A stretch of 54,690 bases of DNA. Source: Gnetum montanum. Its lineage: Eukaryota > Streptophyta > Gnetopsida > Gnetales > Gnetaceae. The DNA lies in the NCBI GenBank assembly GCA_015680685.1, contig MNCI01022504.1, forward strand, positions 545,782 through 600,471. Direction: 5' to 3'. Below are positions 43,425 through 54,690 of this stretch, piece after piece (position 1 is the stretch's first letter; each line of letters opens with the position of its first letter). The notes under the pieces were generated by a model that was not told where the DNA came from, searched no databases, and was given only the letters and a program-made list of their open reading frames with translations. The translations under genes were made by a program, and so were the position numbers.

Positions 43425-43860
43425 TTTGCAAATTTTTCTAAGTGTTGAGACTATGCTCTCCATTGCACCAGAGCATAGTCAGCATAGTAAAAAGCATAGT
43501 TAGCTCAAATGCTAGTTTCATGAATTTTTCTAAGTGTTAAGACAATAGTTGCAATTTTTTCAAGTGTTGGGACTATCCTCTCCATTGTCGGGACTACAAT
43601 TTAGAGTTTAGTTAGCATGGAAGAAAAATTTTTGCAAAATTTTCTATTTGTTGAGACTATGCTCAAGAGCATAGTCGAGCATAATCAACTGGAAGCCAAA
43701 ATTTTGCAAGTTTTTTCTAAGTGTTGAGACTATGCTCACCCCTAGTTAGGAGCATAGTCAGCACTTAGCCACATTTTGCTAGATTTTTGCCTAAGCCTAG
43801 GAGTATGCTCTTTCCCAATCTAGAGTGCAGTCAAGCGTAGACAGCTAGAACAACCTCCAA
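43425..43860 (+). repeat. Hairpin-forming tandem array (GACTATGCTC / GAGCATAGTC)
   Basis: About six degenerate units of 70-100 bp, each starting with TTTTGCAAATTTTTCTAAGTGTT-like sequence followed by GACTATGCTC. Three units carry a perfect 10-bp inverted partner GAGCATAGTC: 43449-43458/43471-43480, 43655-43664/43667-43676 (2-nt spacer) and 43728-43737/43750-43759. Scattered related words continue to about 44770. Likely a U3-type enhancer array or minisatellite. Confidence 0.8.
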
Positions 43861-45110
43861 AGGCCTCCCCAACATAGCACTAATATTCTTCTCAGCTTGA
43901 ATGCATCTCCAGTAGTAACTTGCATCTTTTTTTTTGCACTCCCTTCTCCCTGAAATTGTAACTATGCTCTACCCCACTTTCCATAGTGGATAGCGTAGTC
44001 CCAAAGTGTAGTCTCCAAAATTTGCATTGTTTGCATTTTATCAAGAACATTGTAGTCTTCTTAGTGCTTACACATGCAGTTGGTAGCATAGTCACAGTCT
44101 CGTAGCCTCACAGAGTCCGTCGAATCACAACACAACATAACACCATTTGCCTTAGTGGAGAGCATAGTTGGGGTACAACGTAGTCACAACCATCCCACTG
44201 CCACATGCCGTTCTCCCCACATTTCATGGCAACCTTAGCCTTATAAATATCCCTATGCCCCCAATGTTTGAAGGGGTTGACATTTTCATTAGGTTCTAAA
44301 ATCTCAAACGCAGTTGGATTTTGGCATTCTTAGCATTTGGCTTTGGGTAAATGAGACCCAAAAGCATCACAAAGAGGTAGAGTTGTGTTCCACAACCCAT
44401 CGTAGCTCCATCGTAGCCCTATAGGATACCACAACCCATAGTACATTGCGGTGGTTAACCTAGCAAGCATAGACACCAACTTCATGGCCCAACACCATTG
44501 AGACTGTGACTACACTCTCCATTGTGCTTGTTGTACATTGCATACCTTTTGAATGCCTTTTGGAGTTAACTATGCTTAATCCCATTTGGGGCGGTGTTCT
44601 GTTCTCTCTTGCATTTTTCATGTTTTCTTTACATTTTTTGCATTTTCAATGCATGGTCACATTATAACTACACTCGAGTGGCAGTCTCTGTGGGGTGGCA
44701 ACCCCATTCACACAAAAACCCTTGACTATGCTTGCCCCTACCTATGACTACGCTCTACACTTAGCATTGTGAACACCACTTAAAACACTTAGCACCATTT
44801 CATGTCATTTGCATTTGCATCTCAGCTAACCATGCCACCTTGGTTGCACCCAATGCCTTGGTTGTAACAGGTAAAGTCCCTATTTAATTGACAAGATAGT
44901 TCAGGGCACCCCATCTTCACTTCTAGCAAACCCTCACGTGGATTCAGGGTTAGGTTATGCATTCGTTGATCCCTTGGTGATTCCAACCATTGATGTTTTT
45001 GGTTGTTACAATAAGTTGCATGTCTCCTTTCAAATTTTGCATAACTCATTAAGTGTTATTAAATGATGTAACAAGTCTTGGCACAAACAAGGGTTAGAAC
45101 AATTGTAGAT
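43861..45110 (+). other. LTR-like noncoding sequence with TATA box
   Basis: GC-richer than its surroundings and without a gene. AGCCTTATAAATATCC gives a TATA box at about 44241-44249, downstream of the hairpin array, then a leader-like stretch. Interrupts the L1-type LINE. Probably a solo or truncated LTR of a different family. I could not fix its ends or find a target duplication. Confidence 0.4.
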
Positions 45111-45169
45111 CCCCCTCTTCCAATGTATTTAAAAACTACTAACTCTCCCTAAAATTCAATAGTTTCTCA

Positions 45170-45800
45170 CCAAGGTTTACCTATCGACAAACATCTCAAA
45201 TATCTTGGGATTCATACTTTGAATTGCCCTCTCTGTGATGATAAAGAAGATTTTGTTTATGTTTGGCAATGCCCCTTTGCCCAACATGCCTAGACATTGG
45301 CCTCCAAAGTTATTCCATCATGCAAGCTATCTCAAGATGGCATTATGTTTGGCTTCTTGCCTATCACTTCTATCAATTTCAAATTTTTGTGGAAAGTTAT
45401 TAGGTCTATTATTCTATATTATATTTAGAAGTGTAGATATAATGTTCTCTTTAAAAGGATTAATTATTCCAATATATATCATCTAACTATTATGAAGAAA
45501 TTGCAAATCTTCTACCTCATTCATTTCTAAATCAAATCTCAAGCATCAAAGTTCAAGTTAGATATTAACTAGTTGATTCATCTTTTGTAGCCTTAGGGAA
45601 GACTTGTGGATCAAAGCAACCTTCTTCAATAGGAATGGCTGCACAAAATCTTCCCTTTTAAATTTGAGTGGAATCACTACATATGAGTCTCTATTTATAA
45701 TTTTGGGCATTATCTTTGTTTGATATTCTATCAATCCTCTTACTGGTTTAATTGATCATTAGTGGAGGGTAGATCCCCAAATTGGGCTCCTCCCTTTTGG
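45170..45800 (+). pseudogene. L1-type LINE ORF2 remnants (zf-RVT region)
   Basis: LPIDKHLKYLGIH matches the post-RT YLGI region of plant L1 ORF2. Then TLNCPLCDDKEDFVYVWQCP has the C-x2-C...H/Y...C pattern of the C-terminal zf-RVT domain. The RT core and the part between are missing. Plus strand, like the ORF1 pieces at 29464 and 42727, and possibly the same element. Confidence 0.55.
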
Positions 45801-46158
45801 GATTAGTTTTTTATGAGGATGTTTGCTAGCATAACATCCCTAGTTAATTAAGTTTCCCTTCTATATCTAGTATATATGACTTAATGTGGATTATGTATTT
45901 GATGCTCTTTTACTATTAATAAAACTTGCTTTTTGGGGTTTGACACTCCCCCAATAATCTCATATGCAACTTTGGAGCTAAAGAAAAAATAGATCTATCA
46001 TCCTTTTAAAAAATGTCTGGAAAACCTTAATGTAAACTATTTTCAACGTTAAATAAATTCTTAAGATTAGAAATTAATTTTTGAAAATCTTTTTTTGTCT
46101 TTCTATTCAAACTATAGAGGCTAAAAACCTCCTTTTATGTACTCCATTTATCATGCAT

Positions 46159-48300
46159 ACATCATCATCATGATCATCATAGCCTTGTTCCAACAAAATG
46201 GGGTTGGCTAAATGAGTTCTATTTTTTCTCATTCATTTTTATGAAGAGCTAAATCCTTTTTTATTTATATTTTTTCATATTATCTTTGATCATTTTTTCT
46301 ATGTCTTCTTTGATCTTCCTTTTGGTAGCTTTTCTAGAACAATAATGTAGCAACCTTTGTTTATAGGCTTATTATCTAATATTCTTTGCACATGTTCAAA
46401 CCATCAAAGCTACCATTCTTGTAGCTTATTTGAAATAAAAGCCACTCCAAGTCTTCCTTTGATATCTATATCATGTAGTTTATCTTTTCTAGTAACATTA
46501 AACATTCATTAAAGCATTGACATTTTTACTACTTTAATTTGTTGTTTTTGCCTCTTTTGTACTACCCAACATTTAGCACCATATAAAATAGTAGGCTTGA
46601 TTGCTATCTTGTAAATTTTTTTAAATTTTATTGGTATTCTTTTATCACATAGAATATCGCTAGCCTGTCTCCACTTTGACCATTCTGCCTTAATTTTATT
46701 TTTGATATCTTCATTAATTTCACCATTTGATTGGAGGATTGATCCTTGGTAGTAAAACTATTTGTAGGGAGGAACTTTTTTGCCTTAAATTGTCACTTCA
46801 TTTTAAACATTGGTTATGCTATTATTAAAATTACATTCCATATATTTTGGCTTACTTCTGCTAATTTTTAAGCCTTTTGATTCTAGAGCATGGCTCTACT
46901 TCTCCATCTCAGCACTAATATTTTCTTCAATTGTTTCCACAAACATAATCTTTTTCAAATAGCATACACCAAGATATTTCATCTTGTATTTTCTTTACTA
47001 ATTCATCCATAATAATGGCAAATACGTATAGGGTAAGTGTAGATCCTTGATGTAGACTTACTGTGATTAGAAAATTAGATGTTATTCCACATGTTCTTCT
47101 AATTTTAGTGATAGCTCCTTCATACATGTCTTGAATCACTTCAAAATATTTATCATAAATGTTTTTCCTCCATAAGGCCCACTAAATAATAACTATAAGA
47201 ACTATGTCATATGCTTTTTCCAAAGCAATGAAGCTCACATGTAGATTTTTTCTATGTTTTATGAATTTCTCCATCATTTATCATACAAAAAAATAGCCTT
47301 TATAGTAGATCTCCTAGGCATAAATCTAAATTGATTTTTTGATACTGTTGATTCAAGTCTAAGATGTTGCTTTATGGCTCTCTCCCAAAGCTTCATAGTA
47401 TTGCTCATTAATTTGATCCATTTGTAGTTTGCATAATTTTGTACCTCTCTATTTTATTTTTGTAAATGCAAACAACAAAGTTTTTTTTCCAAATATTGAA
47501 CATGTCTCCATCTTTTAAAATTTTGTTAAATAATTGTGTCAACTAATAAACTCTTGTATCTTCCAATGCTTTCCATGCTTCCATAGGAATGTTATCTTGA
47601 CTAATAGCTTTTCCATTTTTCATCTTTGATAAGGCTATCTTCACCTCGAAGAAGGAAGATTCATTAATCAAACTAAAATTTGGTTCTTCTTGTTGGATCT
47701 CTTCTCTTAGGAATTCTTCATTTAATAATTTTTGGATATAATTTCTCTGCGTCTCCAAAATTTTATTATCTTTTACCAAAATTCTTTCATCTACTTTCTT
47801 AATGCATTTAACATGACCAATGTCCTTAGATTTTTTGTTTATGATTTTTTATAATTTATAAATATATTTTTCTCCTTTATTTATTCCTAATTTCTAATGA
47901 AAGATATCCAAGGCCTTATGTTTGATTTTGGCTACTACTATGGTTGCCTCCTTTGGCATTTTGTATATTAGTTTGTTTTCTTGGCTACTTCTTTGCTGCC
48001 ATTTCTTAGAGCATTTTTTCTTATTTTGGATAGTGGGTTGCACTTTATCACTCTACTACCATGTCTCCTTTGGGATGTATTTTTTACTATTAATTTAAAC
48101 CCAAATATTATTTTCAATTTTCTAAATGTAACTTTCCATTTGGCCCTAAATTAAATTTGCAGAGCAATCCCAATTCTAGGTTCCTTTGTGAAGTAATTGT
48201 TCTTTGAATAAGGTGATGTTGTCTTTTTTCAAATTCTACCATTTTATGCATGTAGTCCCTTTTCTTATGCTACCCTTAAAGCTCTATATAGCTAATGCAT
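46159..48300 (-). mobile_element. RTE-type LINE, RT region and 3' end
   Basis: Minus strand: KGEKYIYKL-like and LNEEFLREEIQ at the 5' side, then LSKMKNGKAISQDNIPMEAW (47630-47560), DMYEGAITKIRRTCGITSNF, SLHQGSTLTLYVFAIIMDEL and WCMLFEKDY (47132-46927). These are RTE-clade RT motifs. The LFADD catalytic box reads LFEKD, so RT is dead. The 3' end has the RTE-like AGCCAACCCCATTTTGTTGG followed by an ATG-repeat tail at 46180-46159. The 5' end is uncertain. Confidence 0.82.
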
Positions 48301-48399
48301 AACCTTTAGTTGATGCTAAGCTGCAAGGCACTCTCCAAGTATGACTTTGTACTCTATATACATGGCCAGTTTGTTTTGAATAGCAAGAAATTTTATTAT

Positions 48400-49584
48400 G
48401 TATATGTAAATAGAAAACTACAATATTACCAAATTTACTCCAAGTACTACACAATCTAGATGAATTTGTAGCCTAACATCTTTCATTAAAAGAAAGCCAT
48501 CTTGGACTAATTTACTTAAGCATATCTTCTAAAGTTGTAATATGGTTGTAATTCGAATACTCACTAAGCTTGTACCATATCTTCCAAATTTGTTTAAGAA
48601 TTAGAAAACTAGAAATAAAAATAGCTTGAGGAAAAATAAGATGGTGAAGAAAATTATTAGAAGGCTAGTTGTCATCATTTTTAGATTTCTCTTACATAAG
48701 TCTATTTTCTAAAAGAGGAATCAAAATATCATCTCCATCATTGCACTTTGCAATCAATTTTTCTAAGAGAGAAATACTTTGTTTATGATAGTCAATGAGA
48801 CAAAGTCCTTTATCTTTATTATTGTTAGTACAAATATTCTAAGTAACTCTAGAAAAGCTTTTTCTATGCTGCTTATCAAACCAAAGAAACTGATGTATAA
48901 GATAATCAATTGTATCATAGGAAAACTTTATAAGAGTCCAAAAACTAGAGCAATAAATATGAGTAGATTAAAATATCTTTTTATTAACTAAAACTGTACT
49001 CATAATAGTTAGCTTTTTTTTTTCTTTCCATTTTTGAAGCTTATTTTCAATGTTATCAACCATATAATTCCACAAAGTATTTAGATTAGGCTCAAAAGAA
49101 AAAAAGTATTCCTAAGAGTTTGAAGATAGAAATTTTTTTTAAGATTCTTCAAGGCTTGAAAGTAACACACTTATCAATATTATCATTATAATAAGCATTA
49201 TATTTTTACCATTGATATGAAAGATAGATAAGATACAGTAATCCTCCACTCTAACTAATAGAGTATTGATGTGTTGCATAGAATTGATAATCATAAAAAA
49301 AGCATTATCTACAAAGTGCATGTTAAGTAATTACATACCTTGATTATTAATTTAAATTCTCTTAATGATATTCCTTGACAAATAATAATGAAAATTATGT
49401 AAAATAAAGTTTCAATAATAAAAAGATAGGTAGCTAGAGGACAACCTTGATGAACTGACCATTGAAGAGAAAAGGAGAAATTCAATCGAAAACTTGAAAC
49501 AACTTGAGCATTAGAAATAGTGAACAAGGTACATACAAGATGAATAAAATAATAATGAAATTCTAATTTAAAGAGAAAAATAAT
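48400..49584 (-). pseudogene. L1-type LINE ORF2, RT 3' part, truncated by R4
   Basis: Minus strand: FSLQWSVHQGCPLATYLFI, MHFVDNAFFMI (FADD box changed to FVDN), WNYMVDNIENKLQKWKEKKK, LTIMSTVLVNKKIF and GLCLIDYHKQSISLLEKLIA. These follow RT motifs and the WKWG..LSLAGR and GGLGL(I/V) blocks of plant L1 ORF2. The R4 LTR interrupts it at 49585. Frameshifts and stops throughout. Confidence 0.78.
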
Positions 49585-50454
49585 TGATGAGTGGTGGAGT
49601 ATCCAACACCCAACCATACGAGATAGGAGTGTTCACGCACGATCCCAGTTGAATTCCATAGACAAGGTAATGTAATTATGTGAGTAATTGGTTAAAGTTC
49701 ACAATCATTATCTTCCCACATGATCTAAGAAATTCAATGCATATGGTTTAACTCATGATGAGGTATATGATAAATGATGTTGTATGGGCCATAGTACTCT
49801 TAGCTAATATGAACTAAAAGTAATAGTTTCTAAACCTAAGTGACAGTAAAAAAATCTAATCTAGCCTATGCAATGAGTAGTCAATCTTGATCTTCCATTC
49901 ATACCTTGGACTTCATGCAACTAATGCTGGGATTACCAAGTATCACACTATTGGGCGTACCAAGTGATAGTATTACTGGGTTACTAAGTAGTTACAATTA
50001 AGTGCTCAAGATTAGTCATACTCATTCTGCTTAATGATAATAATGGTAAAGCACATAGAAAGTAAATCAGCAACTATGAAAATAGTAAACATTAAACTAA
50101 ATTCAAGTAGAAATAAAACTAAGTGTTGCTACAATGATGAAAAGAAATCTCAATCTTTATTTCTAGTCATGCAATGTGTCCAAGTACATCTCACTCGAAT
50201 AAATACTTTGTTCAATCACTTAATATCATACTGCAGGCACACACTCCCAAGCATTGAAAGCTAAAATCATGAAAAGAAACTAAATCTGCTACTATGTTAT
50301 CAAATCTATTATAGATCCATGTGCTTAATTGTTGCTTTTATCCACGATATTGTTTATACAATAATGTATCATGAGATATGATAACGTATCTATGACATTG
50401 TAGATACAATATCATAACTACAATATCATTATGGTGAAAAATTTGGATTTATCA
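49585..50454 (-). repeat. R4 3' LTR
   Basis: 870 bp, minus strand TGATAAATCC at 50454 to CTCATCA at 49585. U3 has ATGATATTGTA, TATGATATTGTA, CATGATACATT and ATATCGTGG words. The TATA box has decayed to GATAAAAG-like sequence. U5 repeats of CTTGGTA at about 49990-49930. Layout and length match R3. Confidence 0.9.
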
Positions 50455-50659
50455 TACCCCCATGACTGACTAAAAATTTTTCTATAAGTTACAAGATGAG
50501 GATAGAGTCCCTTACAAAATTGGAAAGTAGATTTACATGATACTAAATACTCTAAACATGACTCTTGAGTGTTGCAGTGGTGTTTTACAAAAAAGACACA
50601 AACATGACATGACAAACTTTACAATACAAAAACAAAATTTGGCGAAGCTAGATGTTGCC
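50455..50659 (-). other. R4 polypurine tract and 3' UTR
   Basis: The minus strand reads ATGGGGGTA (50463-50455) before the LTR, preceded by AGTCAGTC and the CCTTCCAATTTTGTAAGGGACTC-like segment found upstream of the tract in R3. Confidence 0.78.
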
Positions 50660-53388
50660 TTATGTTGTTCTAGGTGGTGGTGGCTCTTCCATTGGTTACT
50701 TCCCCTTGTCTTCAAGCTTCTAAAATTGGTAGCGGTTTAGGAGTGCTTATAATTTTTCCTCTTCTGTTCTTGGATCATGAATTGTTCATGCTGATGAACT
50801 AATGTTGGATGGATTCGGCATGTCCCATGGACATGATAGTTGTTGAAACATCTAATTAGATTTAGCATACCATGCCAAAACTGTCATCTTTCTTCTTCAA
50901 AATCTCTGGCCTTCTCTCTTATTTCATGGTAATCTGTTAATCTTTTGGCCAAGTTCACTACTACATCTTTTTGCCCCTAGTAGCTAGCCTTAACTACTTT
51001 TAACTTTAAGTTTGATACTAAAGTTTCTGTAAAGCATCCTTGCAATCTGCAAACTCCTTCTCATACAAGGCGTACATGGCTGCTACTTGTTGTTCAAGCT
51101 TACTTTTGGGCCTACCTATTGTCAACATGGCCAAGCTAGCATAATAGAGGTTTGCTAACCCCATGTATTCTTTTCAGTTCTCTATTTGTAGTTGTTTATT
51201 TTTTACCTCTACTTTATAGGTGTGGGCCATGTTATCCAAGAAGGGTTGTCATTCTAGATTTTGTGGTGACATTGAATTAATTCTAGCCTTCACCATCTAG
51301 ATCTCTTTCTCATTGATTTGTTTATAAATTCCCATCTAATCTTAGAAGTGTTCCTTGAGCTATTCATGCTTTTTTGCCTCATTCTACCACACACTAATTT
51401 CAATGGCTAACTTTTGTCAGATGGTGTGTATCTCCTCCATGGAGAGGATTCTATTTTCTCTTATGAGGTGGCTCATATCTTGGTTAATCCTCACCAACTA
51501 TTCTCTTAGCTAGTGGATGCTTTCTTCCAAAATATTTTTCTGTTTTTCAATAGTGGTTAATCGCATGTTATTTGTAGTGAGTTTTTTATTTTTGTCTTAT
51601 AAGGTAGTAAGTGCTTTAGCATGGGCATATATTTGGGCTTTGGCTGTTGAAGCATGCCATACTACCGTTTCTTTCTCATTCTTCATCTCTTTATTGTTCT
51701 TAAGGAGGTAATTGATCTACTCAGTTCATCATTATGCTAGCCATTTTTGTGTAATGAATTGAGTTGGATCTCTCCTTTCTTCTCTTAGAGCTATGAGCTC
51801 TTCTTGTAATCTACAAAGTTCATTCTCAACAAGCTTTACCTAAGTTTCAACAATGATTAGTTTTCCTTTGATGGAAATTAATTCGGATTGTGTTGTAGTG
51901 ACAATATTAGAAATGGTGAAGACATTTGTCATAACTTGTCCTATCTGCAACAGTTTATCTAATACATCTTCATGTTCTGTAAGAGTCATAGAGGTACCAG
52001 CTAATATTTGAGCATCTTTGGTTCTAGAAAAATCGACTGGTGGCACAAAAGGTACATTGAAGAATTCTTTAATGTGATTTGTGATCACTTTTGTGGCTCC
52101 TGCTACATCATGTTGCTGCACGATCACAATTGTGGCTCCTTCTCCAGATTCAAGCACCACTTGGAATGATGCGACATTCCTAGAAATATGTTGTGACCAC
52201 TGAGCTTCTCCTCCTAATTGTAATGATGTTTGGCCAAGGGTAGGATTTGTTGAGATGGTTGGCTTGACTACATCATCAATTACTGTGAATAAATTGGCCT
52301 CTTCCCTGCTTCTCCAATTGATGGTTTCTGCAATTTGCTGCAGATGCCTCATTGAAGGTCTATAATCTTGCGACAGTAGTGGTGGAACCTATGATTACTA
52401 CTGCTATTGTTATTTTTTGGTTTGGGTAGTCTCCTTAGTGCCTATTTTTTCTTCTATTTAATCCTTTTTAGGAGGCATTCACTTGAGAATTTTGGCATAG
52501 GAAGCATTTTGTGCCTTCCATAATGCATGTTTATATACTCGAGGATGCTAGCTCATTTGTATAACTTCTAGATAAGGCAAGGGAATGGAAGTATTAACTT
52601 CCCCACCTTCTTCTCCTTGAACTACCTTTGAATTTCTATGAAGTAGCGGTGGGTGATGTTCGCATTGAACTTTCCCATTAATATTACACTACCTCTAGCC
52701 ACATATGTAGAGATTCAGTTCAATCTCTTTGTGGGAAATAAGTGATAAGTGCCAACATTAAAATAGATCTTTTATTTGCAATTACTTCACTGTATTCTTT
52801 ATTGTCCTTACCATATGCATGCTATAACCATAACTTCCTAGCATCTATGTCAAATCTTGTTGAAGTCTGTGCCATCTTTGCTCCTTCATTGGGTACATTT
52901 AGTAGCTCTACAATTGCCTTAACTGAGTAAGACACTGAGATCCATTCAATTTTTACTGTAGCATATACTTCCCAAGTTTGCAAAAAATAGAGTGTTTCTC
53001 CTAAATACCACTCCCCATTTTGTTGTTAGAGTAGGACACAAAAGAGATAATTGAAGTTGGGCCTTAACACCTTCTAGAGAAAATTCCAAAAATGGACCAA
53101 AGTTAAGCTCCACAATTACTATCAACATGATGGATTTTTCCTAAATAGGCTAAAGGCATTCAGGTGATAGTATGAGTTGTTTTCCCTGGATGGGTACTTA
53201 TGGAATGTCCACTTATTCTTGGGTAGATTAATCCATGGTAGGAGTTTGTTGATGAATACTAAAGGATTGTGCCTTTTTCTCTCCTTGTTTTGCTTGCAAG
53301 TTTTTCTTACTCACTTGTCCTTTTCCAGCTCATGGATTTTGCTTATTGATTGTGGACGTTCTCATTGTGCTCCTCTTTTTGGGGCCAT
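50660..53388 (-). pseudogene. R4 accessory ORF: coiled-coil protein
   Basis: Minus strand from an ATG at 53388 (MAPKRGAQ) to a stop after EEPPPPRTT at 50660, about 910 codons. VELNFGPFLEFSLEGVKAQL (about 53110) marks the N-terminal domain. 52352-51840 is open for 170 codons and holds RNVASFQVVLESGEGATIVI and the start of the heptad region. The rest is colinear with R3. Frameshifts disrupt the N-terminal domain. Function unknown; no membrane segment seen. Confidence 0.75.
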
Positions 53389-53708
53389 TTGTAATTAATT
53401 AAGGATTTGAAATTACTAGAGTATTTTCATAAATGAGCAACAATTTGGTACCTTACTCATACCCTTAGTTATATAAAGTTCTTAGTTCATTATGATTGTA
53501 GGGTTAGAAAATTTTTTAAGAGCAACCCCATTAGTACTTTTTTATGGCTTAAAATGAGTGGTATGATCAATTAGGAGTCTTCTTAAAGTTGTTTTGGCCT
53601 TAACATGAATAATTTACTTTAAGATTCTTGATATGTTCCCTTAACTTATCCTTATAATATCTTCCAGTCATTAGCAAGTTTCAGAAAATTGACTTAGATT
53701 TTCCTTAC
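53389..53708 (-). other. R4 accessory-ORF 5' UTR intron (predicted)
   Basis: Minus-strand donor TTA|GTAAGG at 53708. The acceptor position before the ATG reads TTACAA, where R3 has TTGTAG, so the AG has apparently mutated. Length 320 bp. The leader upstream aligns with that of R3. Confidence 0.5.
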
Positions 53709-53908
53709 TAACATCCTCCCACAACTAAGATGATCACTTCAAGATCATGTATATTTAAAAATCACAAAAATCAGAGAAAGAATGCGTAAGTTATGGACAC
53801 TAGAAGATGGGGTGTCAGAGTGCTAAGTGGCAAATAAAAATCAACAAAAACTCTCCTTTTATGAAAATCAGAAATGAAAATTTTTCCTAACTCCCTTGTG
53901 CTATATAT

Positions 53909-53990
53909 AGTATTTATATGTGTGATAGCGTAAATATTGCATCGTAAATGCGATATCATAGGTGCCTATGATATCTTAACTATCATGTTA
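53909..53990 (-). promoter_or_regulatory. R4 internal promoter
   Basis: Minus strand: GATATCATAGG (53975-53965) faces CCTATGATATC (53962-53952) as an 11-bp perfect inverted pair with a 2-nt spacer (complement coordinates). CGCATTTACGATGC and CACACATATAAATA follow; TATAAATA is the complement of 53918-53911. Aligns with R3 38281-38308 (CACACATATAAAAAAG). Confidence 0.6.
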
Positions 53991-54518
53991 CCTTAGGAAA
54001 GCTTAAATTTTCTTAAGGTTTTTCAAGGAAAAATTGAGTCCCATTGGATGGCTAGGAGATATTCATCATGTTGAAAGGGCCTTGAAATGGAGATGATGCT
54101 TCAATTATGAAAAATAAGCATTAAAAGTCTATTATTAAGGAATCTCAGGCTATGAAAGTGTATGAGGTGTTGATGAAATGAATGAGATAGACAATGGTGT
54201 TGTGTCATTAGAACGGATAGAGTGAATGATATGGGAAGTGCTTATTATCATTTATCAGAATTGGAAGACTCAAGATGATGTGGAATTGCTTGATAGGTAT
54301 AGGATACAACCGTTATACAAGTGTCCTTAATGCTCTTATATAACAGTTATACAATTTTGATTGGAGTAGAATTTAGCCCTTAATGTTCTTATATAACCAT
54401 GCCTAAAAGTGTCCTTAGGCACTTAAGGAGTTGAATGTAATGCATACCTATTTATCAAAACACACATGTTAGTACTACCAAATTGGGAAAATAACACTAT
54501 GTTATACAAAATCATAAG
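53991..54518 (-). other. R4 post-integrase noncoding region
   Basis: Aligns on the minus strand with R3 37780-38220 (ACATGTGTGTTTT, TACATTCAACTCCTT, GGTTATATAAG). No ORF of note. Confidence 0.6.
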
Positions 54519-54690
54519 TGATGAGTGGCGAGGTACCCCTACACTCTACCATACGAATACGAGCGTACACGCGCGATCCGGTCGAACTCCGCAGACTAAA
54601 TGCCTTAACGCCACAAGAAACACTTGGGGTTAATCGTTCGTTGTCTTCCCAGGCTTGCTTGTATGTGTCACGGTGTATGGTTAAGCAAGT
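54519..54690 (-). repeat. R5 LTR, partial, CpG-rich
   Basis: The minus strand ends CTCATCA at 54519. This is the R-U5 end of an LTR of the same superfamily (compare 25844-26010 and 12200-12371). No primer binding site follows on the left, so it is the 3' LTR or a solo LTR. CpG density is high (ACGAATACGAGCGTACACGCGC), unlike the decayed copies, which suggests a recent insertion into R4. Confidence 0.8.

Larger units (their letters stand above)
49585..54518 (-). mobile_element. R4: 3' half of an Athila-like element
   Basis: Minus strand. 3' LTR 50454-49585, polypurine tract, 3' UTR, accessory ORF, predicted intron and internal promoter, then the post-integrase noncoding region up to 54518, where R5 interrupts it. 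gag and pol would lie beyond the window. The LTR is inserted in an L1 ORF2; left flank ATAAT. Confidence 0.85.

Noticed and set aside
43892-44095. Minus-strand ORF in the LTR-like region
   Set aside because: Overlaps the dispersed ACTATGCTC words and has no conserved motif.
1-54690. tRNA or rRNA genes
   Set aside because: Only the 18-nt primer binding sites resemble tRNA. No cloverleaf or rRNA core sequence was seen.

Overview
The window looks like intergenic DNA of a large, repeat-rich plant genome. I favour a seed plant and possibly a conifer, but that is an inference; no sequence names the species. Nearly everything is nested, decayed retrotransposon. I name the LTR elements R1-R5.

Layout. 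R1 (minus strand, about 1-26728) is an old Ty3/gypsy element: a partial 3' LTR at 1-140, integrase, RNase H, RT, protease and gag between 6400 and 25680, and a 5' LTR at 25844-26728. Two things sit inside it. The first is an insert at about 1654-5780 that carries a host-like spliced gene fragment and LTR-like promoter sequence. The second is R2 (plus strand, 11510-24759), a complete but dead element of the same superfamily inserted in R1 gag, with a perfect 5-bp target duplication (TCAAG). 26729-29463 is AT-rich with nothing recognisable. R3 (plus, 29582-42726) is a third, older copy that splits the ORF1 of an L1-type LINE (29464-29581 and 42727 on). 43420-45110 holds a hairpin-forming tandem array and an LTR-like promoter. 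After it come L1 ORF2 remnants (plus, 45170-45800), an RTE-type LINE (minus, 46160-48300) and an L1 ORF2 (minus, 48400-49584). That last LINE is cut by R4 (minus, 49585-54518), of which only the 3' half is in the window. R4 is in turn interrupted by the CpG-rich, apparently young LTR R5 (54519-54690).

R1-R3 share a tRNA-Asp-type primer binding site, and R1-R4 share LTRs of about 860-915 bp (TGATAAA...CTCATCA) and a GGGGGTA polypurine tract. In R1-R3 gag, protease, RT, RNase H and integrase come in Athila-like order and style. R2, R3 and R4 also carry a long ORF of about 900-950 codons downstream of integrase that encodes a coiled-coil, non-membrane protein.

Most notable observation: in R2, R3 and R4 this extra ORF is preceded by the same cassette. 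It has a palindrome-rich U3-like block, a TATA box, a leader, a consensus-like 5' splice donor, an intron of about 285-320 bp, and an acceptor abutting the ATG. The palindrome type in each internal promoter resembles that of the same element's own LTR. This suggests an LTR retrotransposon group with a second, LTR-matched internal promoter and a spliced accessory mRNA. All coding copies here are broken by stops and frameshifts.
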